A stretch of DNA of 64,000 bases from the NCBI RefSeq assembly GCF_921293875.1, contig NZ_CAKLDI010000001.1, positions 1,861,915-1,925,914 on the forward strand, written 5' to 3'. The translations under genes and the position numbers were made by a program. How positions within the stretch are numbered: the first letter of the stretch is position 1; each line of letters starts with the position of its first letter. The notes beneath the pieces are model-generated. The model was given only the letters and a program-made list of their open reading frames with translations. It was not told where the DNA came from and made no database searches. Shown here piece after piece: positions 16,368-27,119 of the stretch. Source of the stretch: Vibrio stylophorae. Its GTDB lineage: Bacteria; Pseudomonadota; Gammaproteobacteria; Enterobacterales; Vibrionaceae.

Positions 16368-17114
16368 ATGACCAAGTTATTGTCTCTTGAACGCGTTAGC
16401 GTCAATTTTTCGGGCCGTGATGTGCTCGACGATATCTCCTTTGATCTCAATCAGGGCGAGATCACGACACTCATCGGTCCAAATGGTGCAGGTAAATCAA
16501 CGCTCGTAAAAACAGTGTTGGGTTTACAAAAGCCGACTCAAGGAAAAGTGAGAAAACACAAAAAACTTAAGATCGGCTATGTTCCACAAAAAATGCAGCT
16601 TAATGATGCCCTTCCATTGATCGTGGAACGCTTTTTACGTTTAGTCGCCAAGCCCAAACTCAGTGCAGAGCAAGCCTTAGCAAAAACGGGCGCAGGCCAT
16701 CTGCTACAAGCCAATATGCATAGCCTCTCTGGCGGTGAAATGCAGCGCGTACTCCTAGCTCGCGCGCTTATGCTTGGCCCGAACCTTTTGGTACTTGATG
16801 AGCCTTTACAAGGGGTCGATGTACAGGGCCAAATTGCGCTCTATGAGCTCATTGGCCAGCTTCGCCATGATCTTGATTGTGCAATTTTGATGGTCTCTCA
16901 CGACCTGCATTTAGTGATGGCCAAAACAGACCATGTGATCTGCTTGCAACACCATATTTGCTGCTCTGGTGGCCCTGAAGCTGTTTCCACTCATCCTAAA
17001 TATTTGGCTCTGTTTGGTCATATAGGCGCTGAGCAACTTGCGCTTTACCACCACCAACACAATCACCAACACGACTTAGCAGGCCAGCATGTCTGCCAAC
17101 ATAAGCACCATTAA
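16368..17114 (+). CDS. znuC: Zinc ABC transporter ATP-binding protein ZnuC
   Basis: The ATPase of the ZnuABC importer, 248 residues. Walker [10 protein letters not shown] is at 37-45, the signature LSGGE at 120-124, Walker B LLVLDEP at 140-146 and the switch histidine in VSHDLHLV. The C-terminal 21 residues (228-248) hold nine histidines and a cysteine, which may bind zinc on the cytoplasmic side. There is no clear Shine-Dalgarno before the ATG at 16368 and the predicted leader is very short. It is followed after 2 bp by znuB. Confidence 0.95.
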   Translation: MTKLLSLERVSVNFSGRDVLDDISFDLNQGEITTLIGPNGAGKSTLVKTVLGLQKPTQGKVRKHKKLKIGYVPQKMQLNDALPLIVERFLRLVAKPKLSAEQALAKTGAGHLLQANMHSLSGGEMQRVLLARALMLGPNLLVLDEPLQGVDVQGQIALYELIGQLRHDLDCAILMVSHDLHLVMAKTDHVICLQHHICCSGGPEAVSTHPKYLALFGHIGAEQLALYHHQHNHQHDLAGQHVCQHKHH

Positions 17115-17116
17115 TC

Positions 17117-17902
17117 ATGTTTGAATTCTTACTTCCAGCGCTACTTGCCGGTTTCGCTATCACACTTATTGCAGGCCCGCTAGGCTGCTTCGTGGTTTGG
17201 CGAAAAATGGCCTATTTTGGCGACACTTTGGCCCACGCCTCACTGCTTGGCATCACTTTTGGCTTGATGTGGGCCATTGATTTGCATATCGCCTTGGTCA
17301 TTTCAAGTTTGCTGATTGCCCTATTATTGGTCTTGTTACAACGTCAACGATTGATTGCCACCGACACCCTGCTGGGGATTTTATCGCACAGTGCTTTATC
17401 TATCGGTATGGTGACTTTGGCGTTTTTTGACAATATCCGTGTCGATCTCATGAACTATCTATTCGGCGATCTACTCGCCGTGGGCTATCAAGATATTCTT
17501 TGGATTACAGCGATCGCGCTAACTGCTTTAGCTATTTTAATTGTGCTCTGGCGACCGATGCTACTCACCACCATCAACCCAGATCTAGCCGCCGTGGAAG
17601 GTATTAATACCCAACGTATGCAGCTATGTTTAATGCTACTCATGGGCTTAGTGATTGCCATCGCCATGCAATTTGTTGGCGCCTTGATTATTACAGCGCT
17701 ACTCATTATTCCAGCAGCCAGTGCACGTAAACTGGCAACCAGCCCTGAAGTGATGGCCATCTTTGCTGTGATTTTTGGCATGATTGCTGTCGTGGGCGGT
17801 TTGGGACTCTCATGGCACTACAACACACCAGCAGGGCCTTCTGTGGTGGTCTGTGCATCCATGCTCTTTGTGATCACTCAGCTCATTCCCAAAAAACAAT
17901 AA
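17117..17902 (+). CDS. znuB: Zinc ABC transporter permease ZnuB
   Basis: The membrane subunit of the zinc importer, 261 residues with about eight hydrophobic segments. Family motifs include GCFVVWRKMAYFGDTLAHASLLG near the N-terminus and QFVGALIITALLIIPAASARKLA in the C-terminal half, which contains the coupling region. The start lies 2 bp after the znuC stop, so the two are co-translated and probably under the shared Zur operator. Confidence 0.95.
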   Translation: MFEFLLPALLAGFAITLIAGPLGCFVVWRKMAYFGDTLAHASLLGITFGLMWAIDLHIALVISSLLIALLLVLLQRQRLIATDTLLGILSHSALSIGMVTLAFFDNIRVDLMNYLFGDLLAVGYQDILWITAIALTALAILIVLWRPMLLTTINPDLAAVEGINTQRMQLCLMLLMGLVIAIAMQFVGALIITALLIIPAASARKLATSPEVMAIFAVIFGMIAVVGGLGLSWHYNTPAGPSVVVCASMLFVITQLIPKKQ

Positions 17903-17924
17903 CAGTAATCAAATCACATAAAAT

Positions 17925-17953
17925 AAAAAGGGACGCATTAAGCGTCCCTTTTT
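17925..17953. terminator. Bidirectional terminator between znuB and sucD
   Basis: AAAAAGGGACGC (17925-17936) and GCGTCCCTTTTT (17942-17953) around ATTAA, flanked by A and T runs, serving convergent znuCB and the sdh-suc operon. Confidence 0.9.
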
Positions 17954-17972
17954 CAAAGCATCATTTTAGACA

Positions 17973-18845
17973 TTACCAGCCGGTGCGCTCGCGCAGTGCT
18001 TGGCCGATATCCGCCAAACTTTTTACTGTCGTCACACCCGCAGCTTGTAGCGCTGCGAATTTCTCATCCGCAGTCCCTTTGCCACCTGAAATAATCGCGC
18101 CAGCATGACCCATACGTTTACCTGCAGGTGCAGTCACACCAGCAATATAGGATACCACTGGTTTGGTGACATGCGCTTTGATAAAGGCGGCGGCTTCCTC
18201 TTCTGCACTGCCACCAATTTCACCAATCATCACGATCGCTTCAGTTTCAGGATCTTGCTCAAAGAGCTTAAGAATATCGATAAAATTCGAGCCCGGAATT
18301 GGATCGCCACCGATACCAACACAAGTCGATTGGCCGAAGCCTTCATCTGTAGTTTGTTTCACCGCTTCATAGGTCAATGTACCTGAGCGAGAGACAATCC
18401 CCACTTTTCCTTTACGATGAATATGGCCCGGCATAATACCGATTTTGCACGCTTCTGGCGTGATCACCCCAGGGCAGTTTGGTCCAATCATGGTCACACC
18501 TGATTGCAGTAGCTTTTCTTTAACCACCAGCATATCAAGGGTTGGGATCCCCTCGGTAATGGTCACAATCAGTTGAATACCTGCATCAATCGCTTCGACA
18601 ATGGCATCTTTACAAAATGGTGCAGGTACATATATCACTGATGCGGTCGCACCAGTCGACTTGACAGCCTCAGCAACCGTATTAAACACAGGCAAGCCTA
18701 GATGCGTTGAGCCACCTTTACCAGGAGAAACACCACCGACCAATTGTGTGCCATAGGCCAGTGCTTGCTCAGAGTGAAATGTGCCTTGGCCACCGGTAAA
18801 ACCCTGACAAATGACCTTGGTATCCTTATCAACTAAAATCGCCAT
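17973..18845 (-). CDS. sucD: Succinyl-CoA synthetase alpha subunit
   Basis: With SucC it converts succinyl-CoA plus ADP to succinate, CoA and ATP in the TCA cycle. The 290-residue protein has the CoA-binding fold ([19 protein letters not shown]), GPNCPG, and [17 protein letters not shown], which carries the phosphorylated histidine. The frame extends to 18872 but [15 protein letters not shown] is the family N-terminus and AAGGA sits 7 bases before it. It is the last gene of sdhCDAB-sucABCD. Confidence 0.97.
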   Translation of the reverse strand: MAILVDKDTKVICQGFTGGQGTFHSEQALAYGTQLVGGVSPGKGGSTHLGLPVFNTVAEAVKSTGATASVIYVPAPFCKDAIVEAIDAGIQLIVTITEGIPTLDMLVVKEKLLQSGVTMIGPNCPGVITPEACKIGIMPGHIHRKGKVGIVSRSGTLTYEAVKQTTDEGFGQSTCVGIGGDPIPGSNFIDILKLFEQDPETEAIVMIGEIGGSAEEEAAAFIKAHVTKPVVSYIAGVTAPAGKRMGHAGAIISGGKGTADEKFAALQAAGVTTVKSLADIGQALRERTGW

Positions 18846-18849
18846 TCGC

Positions 18850-20013
18850 TTATTCCTTTGCTGCTGCCACAACTTTCTCTGCGGCTTGAGTCAGCGATGT
18901 TGCTGCAATGATATTTAAGCCACTCTCTTTTAGACGTGCTGCGCCTTTATCTGCGTTATTGCCTTCCAAACGCACAACCACAGGCACAGACACACCCACC
19001 TCTTCGACTGCGCCAATGATCCCTTCTGCAATCAAATCACAGCGAACAATGCCACCGAAGATATTAACCAGCACTGCTTTCACATTGCTATCAGATAAAA
19101 TGATCTTAAAGGCTTCGGTGACACGCTCTTTAGTTGCACCGCCACCAACATCAAGAAAGTTTGCCGGTGAACCACCATGCAGTTTGATGATATCCATGGT
19201 GCCCATGGCAAGACCTGCACCATTGACCATGCAACCAATATTGCCATCAAGCGCAACATAGTTGAGATCCCAAGCCGCAGCTTGCGCTTCACGCACATCT
19301 TCCTGACTTGGATCATGCATTTCACGTAGCGCGGGTTGGCGATATAAGGCGTTACTATCCACCACGACTTTGGCATCTAGGCAGAGCAGATCCCCTGACG
19401 CAGTGATCACCAAAGGATTGACTTCCACCAAAGCTAAATCGCGTTCTAAAAAGAGTGTCGCTAAGCGCATAAAAAGCTGCGTAAATTGCTTAATTTGATC
19501 GCCAGCGAGGCCAAGAGCAAAGGCCAACTGACGCCCTTGAAATGGCTGTGGCCCAGTCAATGGATCGAGTGCGACTTTATGAATTTTTTCAGGTGTTTCT
19601 GCTGCCACTTTTTCGATTTCAACACCGCCCTCGGTAGAAGCCATAAAGACCACACGGCGAGAGCTGCGATCCACCACAGCGCCAAGATACAACTCTTTTT
19701 GAAAGGCGCTACAAGCTTCAACCAGAATCTTACTCACGGGCTGGCCATTAGCATCCGTTTGGTAGGTCACCAGCGGCTTACCTAGCCACTGCTGGGCAAA
19801 GGCTTCAACTTCTTGTGGCGTTTGCACCACTTTCACACCGCCCGCTTTGCCGCGACCACCAGCATGAACCTGACATTTCACCACCCATGGCGCGCCAGGA
19901 ATTGATTTTGTTGCAGCAACAGCTTGTGCTGCACTATCACAGGCGATGCCTTCGGCTACAGGCAAGCCATATTCAGCAAAAAGCTGTTTAGATTGATATT
20001 CGTGTAGATTCAT
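18850..20013 (-). CDS. sucC: Succinyl-CoA synthetase beta subunit
   Basis: ATP-grasp subunit of succinyl-CoA synthetase, 387 residues, beginning [16 protein letters not shown] as in enteric proteins. The nucleotide-binding [16 protein letters not shown] region and the C-terminal [18 protein letters not shown] with DVGGGA, which contacts CoA and phosphate, are intact. The gap to sucD is only 4 bp. Two hairpins lie between sucB and this gene and may set relative amounts of the two enzyme complexes. Confidence 0.97.
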   Translation of the reverse strand: MNLHEYQSKQLFAEYGLPVAEGIACDSAAQAVAATKSIPGAPWVVKCQVHAGGRGKAGGVKVVQTPQEVEAFAQQWLGKPLVTYQTDANGQPVSKILVEACSAFQKELYLGAVVDRSSRRVVFMASTEGGVEIEKVAAETPEKIHKVALDPLTGPQPFQGRQLAFALGLAGDQIKQFTQLFMRLATLFLERDLALVEVNPLVITASGDLLCLDAKVVVDSNALYRQPALREMHDPSQEDVREAQAAAWDLNYVALDGNIGCMVNGAGLAMGTMDIIKLHGGSPANFLDVGGGATKERVTEAFKIILSDSNVKAVLVNIFGGIVRCDLIAEGIIGAVEEVGVSVPVVVRLEGNNADKGAARLKESGLNIIAATSLTQAAEKVVAAAKE

Positions 20014-20051
20014 TTGGATCTATCCATAGTTTTCCATTGTCGACTGAATCA

Positions 20052-20117
20052 GGCGGCATTGAGATGTATCTTGATTACACCTCAATTACCGCCACCACGC
20101 AAAGCGTTCGACGCTTT
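20052..20117 (-). promoter_or_regulatory. Two intercistronic hairpins between sucB and sucC
   Basis: A long interrupted stem pairs GGCGG/CCGCC and TTGAG/CTCAA (20052-20063 with 20081-20093). A second perfect hairpin AAAGCG-TTCGA-CGCTTT spans 20101-20117, starting directly after the sucB stop codon. Neither is followed by a T run on the minus strand, so they look like processing or 3'-protection structures rather than terminators. Confidence 0.5.
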
Positions 20118-20119
20118 AA

Positions 20120-21340
20120 TTACACATCCAGTAATAAGCGGGTTGGATCTTCCAACAGTTCTTTTACTGTGACTAGGAAGCTGACCGATTCCTTGCCGTC
20201 AACAAGGCGGTGATCATAGGAGAGGGCCAGATACATCATAGGCAGAATCACGACTTTACCATCAACTGCCATGGGTCGGTCTTGAATTTTATGCATTCCA
20301 AGGATCGCAGATTGAGGTGGATTAATAATTGGCGTCGACATCAATGAGCCAAACACCCCACCATTGGTAATGGTAAAATTCCCACCCGTTAGTTCATCAA
20401 CGGTAAGTTTACCGTCACGACCCTTCTCTGCGAGCTCTTTAATACCTTTTTCGATTTCCGCCAAGCTTAAACGCTCACAGTTCTTTAGCACTGGGGTTAC
20501 CAAACCGCGCGGCGTAGAAACCGCCATGCTAATATCAAAATAGTTATGATAAACAATATCATCGCCATCAATAGAAGCATTGATTTCAGGAAAACGCTTC
20601 AATGCCTCCACAACGGCTTTCACATAAAACGACATAAAGCCAAGACGGACACCATGGCGCTTTTCAAACTGCTCTTGATAGAGTTTGCGAATATCCATAA
20701 TCGGCTGCATATTGACTTCATTAAAAGTCGTTAGCATGGCTGTGGTATTTTTTGCATCCAGCATACGCTCAGCAACACGCTTGCGAAGACGCGTCATCGG
20801 CACCCGTTTTTGGCTGCGATAACCTTCCTCAATTTCACTCAATGCAGCTGTCGTGATCTCAGGAACTTTAGGCTCTGCTTGCGCTTTTCGCTCAACGACC
20901 GCCATTACATCTTCACGGGTAATGCGACCGCCAACACCAGATCCAGCCACTTCATTTGGATTTAGCTCATGCTCAGCTAACAAGCGACGCACTGCTGGCG
21001 TTAAAGCATCATTGTCACCATCAGACAAACCCGCGCGATAACGCTGCTCAGGTGATGTTTGTGTATTCGCGGCGCTGTCTTTGGTTGGCTCACCCGCGAC
21101 TGCGCCAGGTTTCAGTCGACCAATAAGCTGTTTGCTCAGTACCGTGGCACCGTCTTGCTCCAAGATTGCCTCAAGAACCCCCGCCTCAGGCGCAGGAACT
21201 TCCAACACCACTTTATCCGTTTCAATATCGACCAACACTTCATCACGTGCAACCACATCACCCGGCTGTTTGTGCCATGTTGCGACTGTGGCATCAGCCA
21301 CGGATTCAGGTAGGTCAGGCACCAAAATTTCAATCGTCAT
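20120..21340 (-). CDS. sucB: 2-oxoglutarate dehydrogenase E2, dihydrolipoamide succinyltransferase
   Basis: E2 core of the 2-oxoglutarate dehydrogenase complex, 406 residues. Domains in order: one lipoyl domain (about 1-75; lysine in [13 protein letters not shown] carries lipoate), a flexible linker, a peripheral subunit-binding domain ([22 protein letters not shown], about 112-150), and the catalytic acyltransferase domain ending in [12 protein letters not shown] with the catalytic His. The 10-bp gap to sucA indicates one transcript. E3 (lpd) is not in the window. Confidence 0.97.
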   Translation of the reverse strand: MTIEILVPDLPESVADATVATWHKQPGDVVARDEVLVDIETDKVVLEVPAPEAGVLEAILEQDGATVLSKQLIGRLKPGAVAGEPTKDSAANTQTSPEQRYRAGLSDGDNDALTPAVRRLLAEHELNPNEVAGSGVGGRITREDVMAVVERKAQAEPKVPEITTAALSEIEEGYRSQKRVPMTRLRKRVAERMLDAKNTTAMLTTFNEVNMQPIMDIRKLYQEQFEKRHGVRLGFMSFYVKAVVEALKRFPEINASIDGDDIVYHNYFDISMAVSTPRGLVTPVLKNCERLSLAEIEKGIKELAEKGRDGKLTVDELTGGNFTITNGGVFGSLMSTPIINPPQSAILGMHKIQDRPMAVDGKVVILPMMYLALSYDHRLVDGKESVSFLVTVKELLEDPTRLLLDV

Positions 21341-21350
21341 TGGCTATTCC

Positions 21351-24179
21351 TTATTGTTCTTGTCCATGGTCAAGGGTTAGCGCTGCCTCAACCAATGCTT
21401 TTTGTTGTTTCATATGAACCGACATATACCCTACAGCAGGGGATGCCGATGCGGGTCGACCTGCATAATGCAGCATGGATTGCGCGGGCAATACCGACCA
21501 GAAATTATGTTGGCTTGAATACCATGCGCCCTGATTTTGTGGCTCTTCTTGGCACCAAACGTAATCGCGGACATGTGCATATGGCGCAATCGCCGCTTCT
21601 ACCTGCGCTTTCGGGAAGGGATAAAGCTGCTCGATACGCACAATCGCGACATCGTTTTGTTGATTCTTACGACGCTGCTCAAGCAGATCGTAATAAACCT
21701 TACCTGAGCAAAATACCACCCGTTTCACTGCGCTAGGCTCTAAATCATCGATCTCAGCAATTGCTGGCTGGAACTGTCCCTGCGATAGGTCTTCAAGCGA
21801 CGAGATACATTGCGGATGACGCAGCAAAGATTTAGGTGACATCACTATCAAAGGCCGGCGCATTGGACGAAACACTTGCTGGCGAAGCAGGTGATAAATT
21901 TGCGCTGGGGTCGATGGCACCACCACCTGAATATTTTGCTCGGCGCATAATTGCAGGTATCGCTCAAGACGCGCTGAGGAGTGCTCGGGGCCCTGTCCTT
22001 CATAACCATGAGGCAACAACATGGTTAAACCACATAAGCGACCCCATTTTTGCTCGCCAGAGCTAATAAACTGATCAATCACCACCTGAGCGCCATTGGC
22101 AAAATCACCAAATTGCGCTTCCCACACGGTTAAACCGCGCGGCTCAGTGGTGGCATAGCCATATTCAAAGGCCAATACGGCCTCTTCTGAGAGCACCGAA
22201 TCAAACACTTGAAAATGTCCCTGACCATTGTGCAAATGAGTCAGTGGAATATAGATGCTGGCATCGGCTTGATTATGCAGTACAGCATGGCGATGGAAGA
22301 AAGTACCGCGGCCTGAATCTTGGCCCGTAATACGCACTCGGCTCCCTTCATCAAGAATGGTGGCATAGGCCAAAAGCTCCGCCATCCCCCAATCATATGC
22401 TTTGGTTCCTTCAAGCATGGATTGACGATCTTGATACAGTTTTTGCACCCGGCTTTGCAACTGATGCGACTCAGGGAATTGGCACAGTTTTTTACCAAGC
22501 TCAATCAATCGATTTTGCGCAAACTGACTTTGCCACGGCACTTCCCAGTCATGTCCAACATAGGGCTGCCAGTCGACAGAGTGCATCTTCATTGGACGCC
22601 ACTCTTTCACCACGCACTCACCACTATCAAGTGCGTCACGATAGCCATTCACCAATTCAGTGGCTTTTTCGATATCGCAAATTTCTTGCTCGATTAATAC
22701 GTCGGCATAAAGTTTACGTGGCGTTGGATGCTGCTTGATTTTTTGATACATCAGCGGCTGAGTCGCATTGGGCTCATCTGCTTCGTTATGACCGTGGCGG
22801 CGGTAACATACCAAATCGATCACCACATCACGGCCAAAGGTGTTGCGATAATCAATGGCCACCTGTGTAACAAATGCCACGGCTTCCGGATCATCGGCGT
22901 TAACGTGAAAAATCGGTGCCTGTACCATTTTGGCTATATCAGTACAGTACTGCGTGGAACGAGTGTCGCGCGGATTTGACGTGGTAAAACCAATTTGGTT
23001 ATTGACCACAATACGCACGGTACCGCCTACACGATAGCCACGCGCTTGCGACATATTAAAGGTTTCTGCCACAACCCCTTGGCCTGCCACAGCCGAGTCA
23101 CCATGAATAGTGATGGGTAAAACGCTGCGCCCTTCTTTATCACCTAAGCGATCTTGCCGCGCACGGACCGAGCCCATCACCACTGGATTTACAATCTCCA
23201 GATGCGACGGGTTAAAAGCCAGAGCCAAATGCACATCGCCGCCAGGTGTCGCGAAATCAGCGGAGAAACCTTGGTGATACTTCACATCACCCGTGCCCCA
23301 TGTGTCTTCATGCTTGCCAGCAAACTCATCAAAGAGATCCGTTGGTTTTTTACCAAGCACATTGACCAGCATATTGAGGCGACCGCGGTGCGCCATGCCA
23401 ATGACAATTTCACGCGTGCCTTGTTCACCTGCGCGGCGAACCAGCTCTTTGACCATGGGGATCAGCGCATCACCACCTTCCAGTGAAAAACGCTTGGCGC
23501 CTGGGAATTTTGCTCCTAGATAGCGCTCAAGCCCTTCTGCAGCGGTGAGCTCTTCAAGAAAGGTGAGCTTTTGCTCTGGCGTAAACTGCGAAACACCTCG
23601 CTCTGCTTCAAGGCGCTGCTGAATCCATGCTTTTTCTTCAGTATCGGTAATGTGCATATACTCAGCGCCAATCGCGCCGCAATATACATTTTCGAGGATC
23701 GCAATAATCTCTTGTAAGGTGAGCTTTTGCTCATCTTTGACCAAACTCGGAACAGGGAAAGCAATGGCTAAATCCTCTTCCGTTAGGTTGTGATAAGTCA
23801 AAGAAAGATCTGCGACATCGGCAGGTTGCAATAATCCGAGCGGATCAAGTTTGGCGCGCTGATGGCCACGAATTCGATAAGCGTTAATTAGCTGCTGAAC
23901 ACGAATATGTTTGGCTTCAACATCAGGATCAGTCACTTCAGTATGATGTGCAAAGGTCGTTTCTTTTGCTAAGCGACGAAAATAATCACGGACACGTGAA
24001 TGCGGTTGTTCTTGTGGGCTATCTGTCGGCGGTGTGAGCTGTTCAAACATCGAACGCCATGAAGGCTCGATCGCTTCAGCATCAAGCAAATATTGCTCAT
24101 ACAGCTCTTCAACATAAGAGGCGTTAACCCCTGCCAGATGGGATGATGCAAGCCACTCTTTCATCAGGCTACTGGACAT
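21351..24179 (-). CDS. sucA: 2-oxoglutarate dehydrogenase E1
   Basis: Thiamine-diphosphate-dependent decarboxylase of the 2-oxoglutarate dehydrogenase complex, 942 residues. The N-terminal LMKEWLASSHLAGVNASYVEELYEQYL helix binds the complex; GMAHRGRLNMLVNVLGK and HGDSAVAGQGVVAE mark the ThDP domain; GQDSGRGTFFHRHAVLHNQ and GYEGQGPEHSSARLER belong to the transketolase-like half. The frame extends 19 codons upstream, but MSSSLMKEWL after GGGGAG is the sensible start (24179). Confidence 0.97.
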   Translation of the reverse strand: MSSSLMKEWLASSHLAGVNASYVEELYEQYLLDAEAIEPSWRSMFEQLTPPTDSPQEQPHSRVRDYFRRLAKETTFAHHTEVTDPDVEAKHIRVQQLINAYRIRGHQRAKLDPLGLLQPADVADLSLTYHNLTEEDLAIAFPVPSLVKDEQKLTLQEIIAILENVYCGAIGAEYMHITDTEEKAWIQQRLEAERGVSQFTPEQKLTFLEELTAAEGLERYLGAKFPGAKRFSLEGGDALIPMVKELVRRAGEQGTREIVIGMAHRGRLNMLVNVLGKKPTDLFDEFAGKHEDTWGTGDVKYHQGFSADFATPGGDVHLALAFNPSHLEIVNPVVMGSVRARQDRLGDKEGRSVLPITIHGDSAVAGQGVVAETFNMSQARGYRVGGTVRIVVNNQIGFTTSNPRDTRSTQYCTDIAKMVQAPIFHVNADDPEAVAFVTQVAIDYRNTFGRDVVIDLVCYRRHGHNEADEPNATQPLMYQKIKQHPTPRKLYADVLIEQEICDIEKATELVNGYRDALDSGECVVKEWRPMKMHSVDWQPYVGHDWEVPWQSQFAQNRLIELGKKLCQFPESHQLQSRVQKLYQDRQSMLEGTKAYDWGMAELLAYATILDEGSRVRITGQDSGRGTFFHRHAVLHNQADASIYIPLTHLHNGQGHFQVFDSVLSEEAVLAFEYGYATTEPRGLTVWEAQFGDFANGAQVVIDQFISSGEQKWGRLCGLTMLLPHGYEGQGPEHSSARLERYLQLCAEQNIQVVVPSTPAQIYHLLRQQVFRPMRRPLIVMSPKSLLRHPQCISSLEDLSQGQFQPAIAEIDDLEPSAVKRVVFCSGKVYYDLLEQRRKNQQNDVAIVRIEQLYPFPKAQVEAAIAPYAHVRDYVWCQEEPQNQGAWYSSQHNFWSVLPAQSMLHYAGRPASASPAVGYMSVHMKQQKALVEAALTLDHGQEQ

Positions 24180-24278
24180 GTTCTCCCCTTCTCCCTTGAG
24201 ACATTTGGTCTGCCACTTACTCACAATTCGAAGCAAATGACAGAATTATTGTACCTCGCCACCTCCGTGGCTGTGTCA

Positions 24279-24995
24279 TTACACCGATTGCTGCACCAGC
24301 ATCGCTTTGATCTCACCAATAGCCTTGGTGGGATTGAGTCCTTTAGGACAGACATTGACACAATTCATAATGCTATGGCAACGAAAAACACTAAATGCAT
24401 CATCTAATTGAGCGAGTCGCGCGCGCGTTGCTGTATCTCGGCTATCAATTAACCAACGATGCGCTGCCAAAAGCCCCGCAGGGCCAATGAATTTGTCTGG
24501 ATTCCACCAAAATGAGGGGCATGACGTGGAGCAACACGCACATAATACACACTCATAAAGTCCATCTAATTTGGCACGCTGCTGCGGTGTTTGTAACTGC
24601 TCACCTTGATCCTGTTTGTCTTGATGTTCAGTCATCAAATAGGGCTTCACCCGCTCATAATTTTGATAAAACTGCGTCATATCAATAATCAGATCGCGGA
24701 TCACCGGCAGTCCAGGTAACGGACGAATCACGATAGTTTTTTGATTCATCAATGCAGAAAGCGGGGTGATACAAGCCAATCCATTGGTCCCATTCATATT
24801 AACGCCATCAGAGCCACAGACCCCTTCACGACATGAACGGCGAAATGAAAGGCTAGGATCTTGCTCTTTTAACGCAATCAGCGCATCGAGCACCATAATG
24901 TCCGTGCCTTGCTCCACCTCCAGCTCAAAGGACTGCATATAAGGACGGCGATCAGTTTCAGGGTTATAACGATAAATCGAAAAACGTTGTTTCAT
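24279..24995 (-). CDS. sdhB: Succinate dehydrogenase iron-sulfur subunit
   Basis: SdhB carries the three iron-sulfur clusters that pass electrons from SdhA flavin to quinone. The 238 residues contain the [2Fe-2S] motif CREGVCGSDG, the [4Fe-4S] motif CVLCACCSTSCPS and the third cluster motif CHSIMNCVNVCPKGLNP. A strong AAGGAGG precedes the ATG at 24995. It follows sdhA by 10 bp. About 100 bp separate it from sucA; a small GCCAC/GTGGC hairpin lies there (24258-24271). Confidence 0.97.
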   Translation of the reverse strand: MKQRFSIYRYNPETDRRPYMQSFELEVEQGTDIMVLDALIALKEQDPSLSFRRSCREGVCGSDGVNMNGTNGLACITPLSALMNQKTIVIRPLPGLPVIRDLIIDMTQFYQNYERVKPYLMTEHQDKQDQGEQLQTPQQRAKLDGLYECVLCACCSTSCPSFWWNPDKFIGPAGLLAAHRWLIDSRDTATRARLAQLDDAFSVFRCHSIMNCVNVCPKGLNPTKAIGEIKAMLVQQSV

Positions 24996-25005
24996 CTCGC
25001 CCTCC

Positions 25006-26772
25006 TTAGTAAGTACGCACTTTCGGCGGAAAGGCTTCGCGCAGATGTGGCGTCATATTCACATCTCGCGTGGTCATTCGTTCTTGCTCTGGCAAATAAA
25101 GCGAATGAACCAGCCAGTTGGCATCATCACGATCAGGGTAATCAAATCGCGTATGTGCACCGCGACTCTCTGTGCGATAATTTGCCGCCACTGCTGTGGC
25201 GTAGGCCGTTTCCATCAAATTATCCAACTCTAAACACTCAATTCGCTGCGTATTAAAAGACAATGATTTATCTTGAAGATGGGCATTCGCAACACGCTCT
25301 CGAAGCTCAGCCAGTTCAGCCAAGCCTTTGGCCATGGCTTCCCCTTCGCGAAACACCGAGAAATTAGTCTGCATGCAATGCTGCAACGCTTTACGAAGCG
25401 CGTTGGGATCTTCACCTTGTGTTGAATTATCCCAACGTTTGAGTCGGCTCAAAGCAAGCTCAATATCCTCATCCGTTGCTGGGCGCGCATCCGGCTGAGC
25501 GGCCAGTGTTTTACCCAAATGCAACCCCGTAGCACGACCAAACACCACCAAATCAAGCAGTGAATTACCACCCAACCGATTGGCGCCATGCACCGACACA
25601 CAGGCAATTTCACCGCAGGCAAATAAGCCTTGCACGTTTTGATCATCGCCCTGTGCATTTTGGGTGATCACTTGCCCTGATACTTGGGTTGGCAAACCGC
25701 CCATCATATAGTGACAGGTCGGGATCACTGGAATCGGCTCTTTGACAGGGTCAACATGGGCAAAGGTTCTCGATAGCTCACAGATCCCAGGTAAACGCGA
25801 CTCCAGTACATCCTCACCTAAGTGATCGAGTTTCAGCTTCACATGCGGTCCCCAAGGGCCATCACAACCACGCCCTTCGCGAATTTCAATCATAATGGAG
25901 CGCGCCACCACATCACGGCCAGCTAAGTCTTTGGCATTGGGTGCATAACGCTCCATAAAGCGCTCCCCCTCTTTATTGAGCAAAAATCCGCCCTCACCGC
26001 GACATCCTTCAGTGACTAACACGCCAGCGCCAGCAATCCCCGTTGGGTGAAATTGCCACATTTCGCCATCTTGAATGGGCACGCCAGCGCGAATCGCCAT
26101 ACCAATACCATCTCCAGTATTGATATGGGCATTGGTCGTCGATGCGTAAATTCGTCCAGCGCCACCGGTGGCAAGCACGGTAGCTTTGGCTTTGAAATAA
26201 CAAACCTCACCACTTTCCATATCAATGGCGGTACAACCCACTATTGCGCCATCGCTATTTTTCACTAAATCGAGTGCGTACCATTCAGAAAAGATGGTGG
26301 TTTGATGTTTGATATTTTGCTGATACAGGGTGTGTAACAAGGCATGGCCGGTGCGATCGGCAGCCGCCGCGGTACGCGCAGCTTGTTCACCGCCATATTC
26401 TTTCGACTGGCCACCAAAGGGGCGCTGATAAATGGTGCCATTATCAAATCGCGAAAAGGGTAACCCCATTTTTTCCAACTCAATGACAGATTGCGGCCCT
26501 TGCTGGCACATATATTCAATCGCATCCTGATCGCCAATGTAATCAGAGCCTTTGACTGTATCGTACATATGCCATTGCCAATCATCCGGGTGCGAATTGC
26601 CAAGAGCGACAGTAATGCCGCCTTGCGCAGAAACGGTATGCGAGCGTGTCGGAAAGACCTTGGACAGCAAAGCGCAACTAAGCCCCTGCTCTGAAATTTG
26701 CAGTGCCGCACGCATGCCTGCGCCACCAGCGCCAATTACAATGGCATCAAATTCTCGTATCATCACACTCAT
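25006..26772 (-). CDS. sdhA: Succinate dehydrogenase flavoprotein subunit
   Basis: Catalytic subunit oxidising succinate to fumarate, 588 residues, the same as in E. coli. The FAD-binding [15 protein letters not shown] is near the N-terminus and [16 protein letters not shown] contains the His that binds FAD covalently. HPTGI and [21 protein letters not shown] supply active-site residues. I start at 26772 ([12 protein letters not shown]), after GGGAG; an alternative ATG lies at 26763. The start overlaps the sdhD stop by 4 bp. Confidence 0.97.
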   Translation of the reverse strand: MSVMIREFDAIVIGAGGAGMRAALQISEQGLSCALLSKVFPTRSHTVSAQGGITVALGNSHPDDWQWHMYDTVKGSDYIGDQDAIEYMCQQGPQSVIELEKMGLPFSRFDNGTIYQRPFGGQSKEYGGEQAARTAAAADRTGHALLHTLYQQNIKHQTTIFSEWYALDLVKNSDGAIVGCTAIDMESGEVCYFKAKATVLATGGAGRIYASTTNAHINTGDGIGMAIRAGVPIQDGEMWQFHPTGIAGAGVLVTEGCRGEGGFLLNKEGERFMERYAPNAKDLAGRDVVARSIMIEIREGRGCDGPWGPHVKLKLDHLGEDVLESRLPGICELSRTFAHVDPVKEPIPVIPTCHYMMGGLPTQVSGQVITQNAQGDDQNVQGLFACGEIACVSVHGANRLGGNSLLDLVVFGRATGLHLGKTLAAQPDARPATDEDIELALSRLKRWDNSTQGEDPNALRKALQHCMQTNFSVFREGEAMAKGLAELAELRERVANAHLQDKSLSFNTQRIECLELDNLMETAYATAVAANYRTESRGAHTRFDYPDRDDANWLVHSLYLPEQERMTTRDVNMTPHLREAFPPKVRTY

Positions 26773-27119
26773 AAAACACTCCCTGTCATTAAGATGCCCA
26801 TAAAAAAGCAGCTCACAAGCCAAATTATGACGATAAATTGCAGCAGTAATCGCAATCCTGCTGATTTGACATAATCAGTCAGCACTTGCCACAAACCAAT
26901 CCAGGCATGAACCAAAATGGAAAGCAGCGCGAGCAAAGTGAATACTTGGGTTAGCCAGAAACCAAAGAACTGAGACCAAATGTCATAACGGAGGGGAGAA
27001 AGTATGATGATCGCAGCGATCAAATAGAGGGAATAAAATAGAAGAATCAGTGCACTGGCGCGTGCCAATAAAAAATCCTGTACACCGTTGCGTCCTAGCG
27101 CGGTGATCGGTTTTACCAT
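26769..27119 (-). CDS. sdhD: Succinate dehydrogenase membrane anchor SdhD
   Basis: Membrane anchor that binds heme b and ubiquinone with SdhC, 116 residues and three hydrophobic helices (about 21-42, 57-80, 90-112). The histidine in [19 protein letters not shown] is the expected heme ligand region. The frame is open far upstream, but [20 protein letters not shown] is the family N-terminus and GGAGGG lies 8 bases before it. It overlaps sdhC by 7 bp and sdhA by 4 bp. Confidence 0.94.
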   Translation of the reverse strand: MVKPITALGRNGVQDFLLARASALILLFYSLYLIAAIIILSPLRYDIWSQFFGFWLTQVFTLLALLSILVHAWIGLWQVLTDYVKSAGLRLLLQFIVIIWLVSCFFMGILMTGSVL

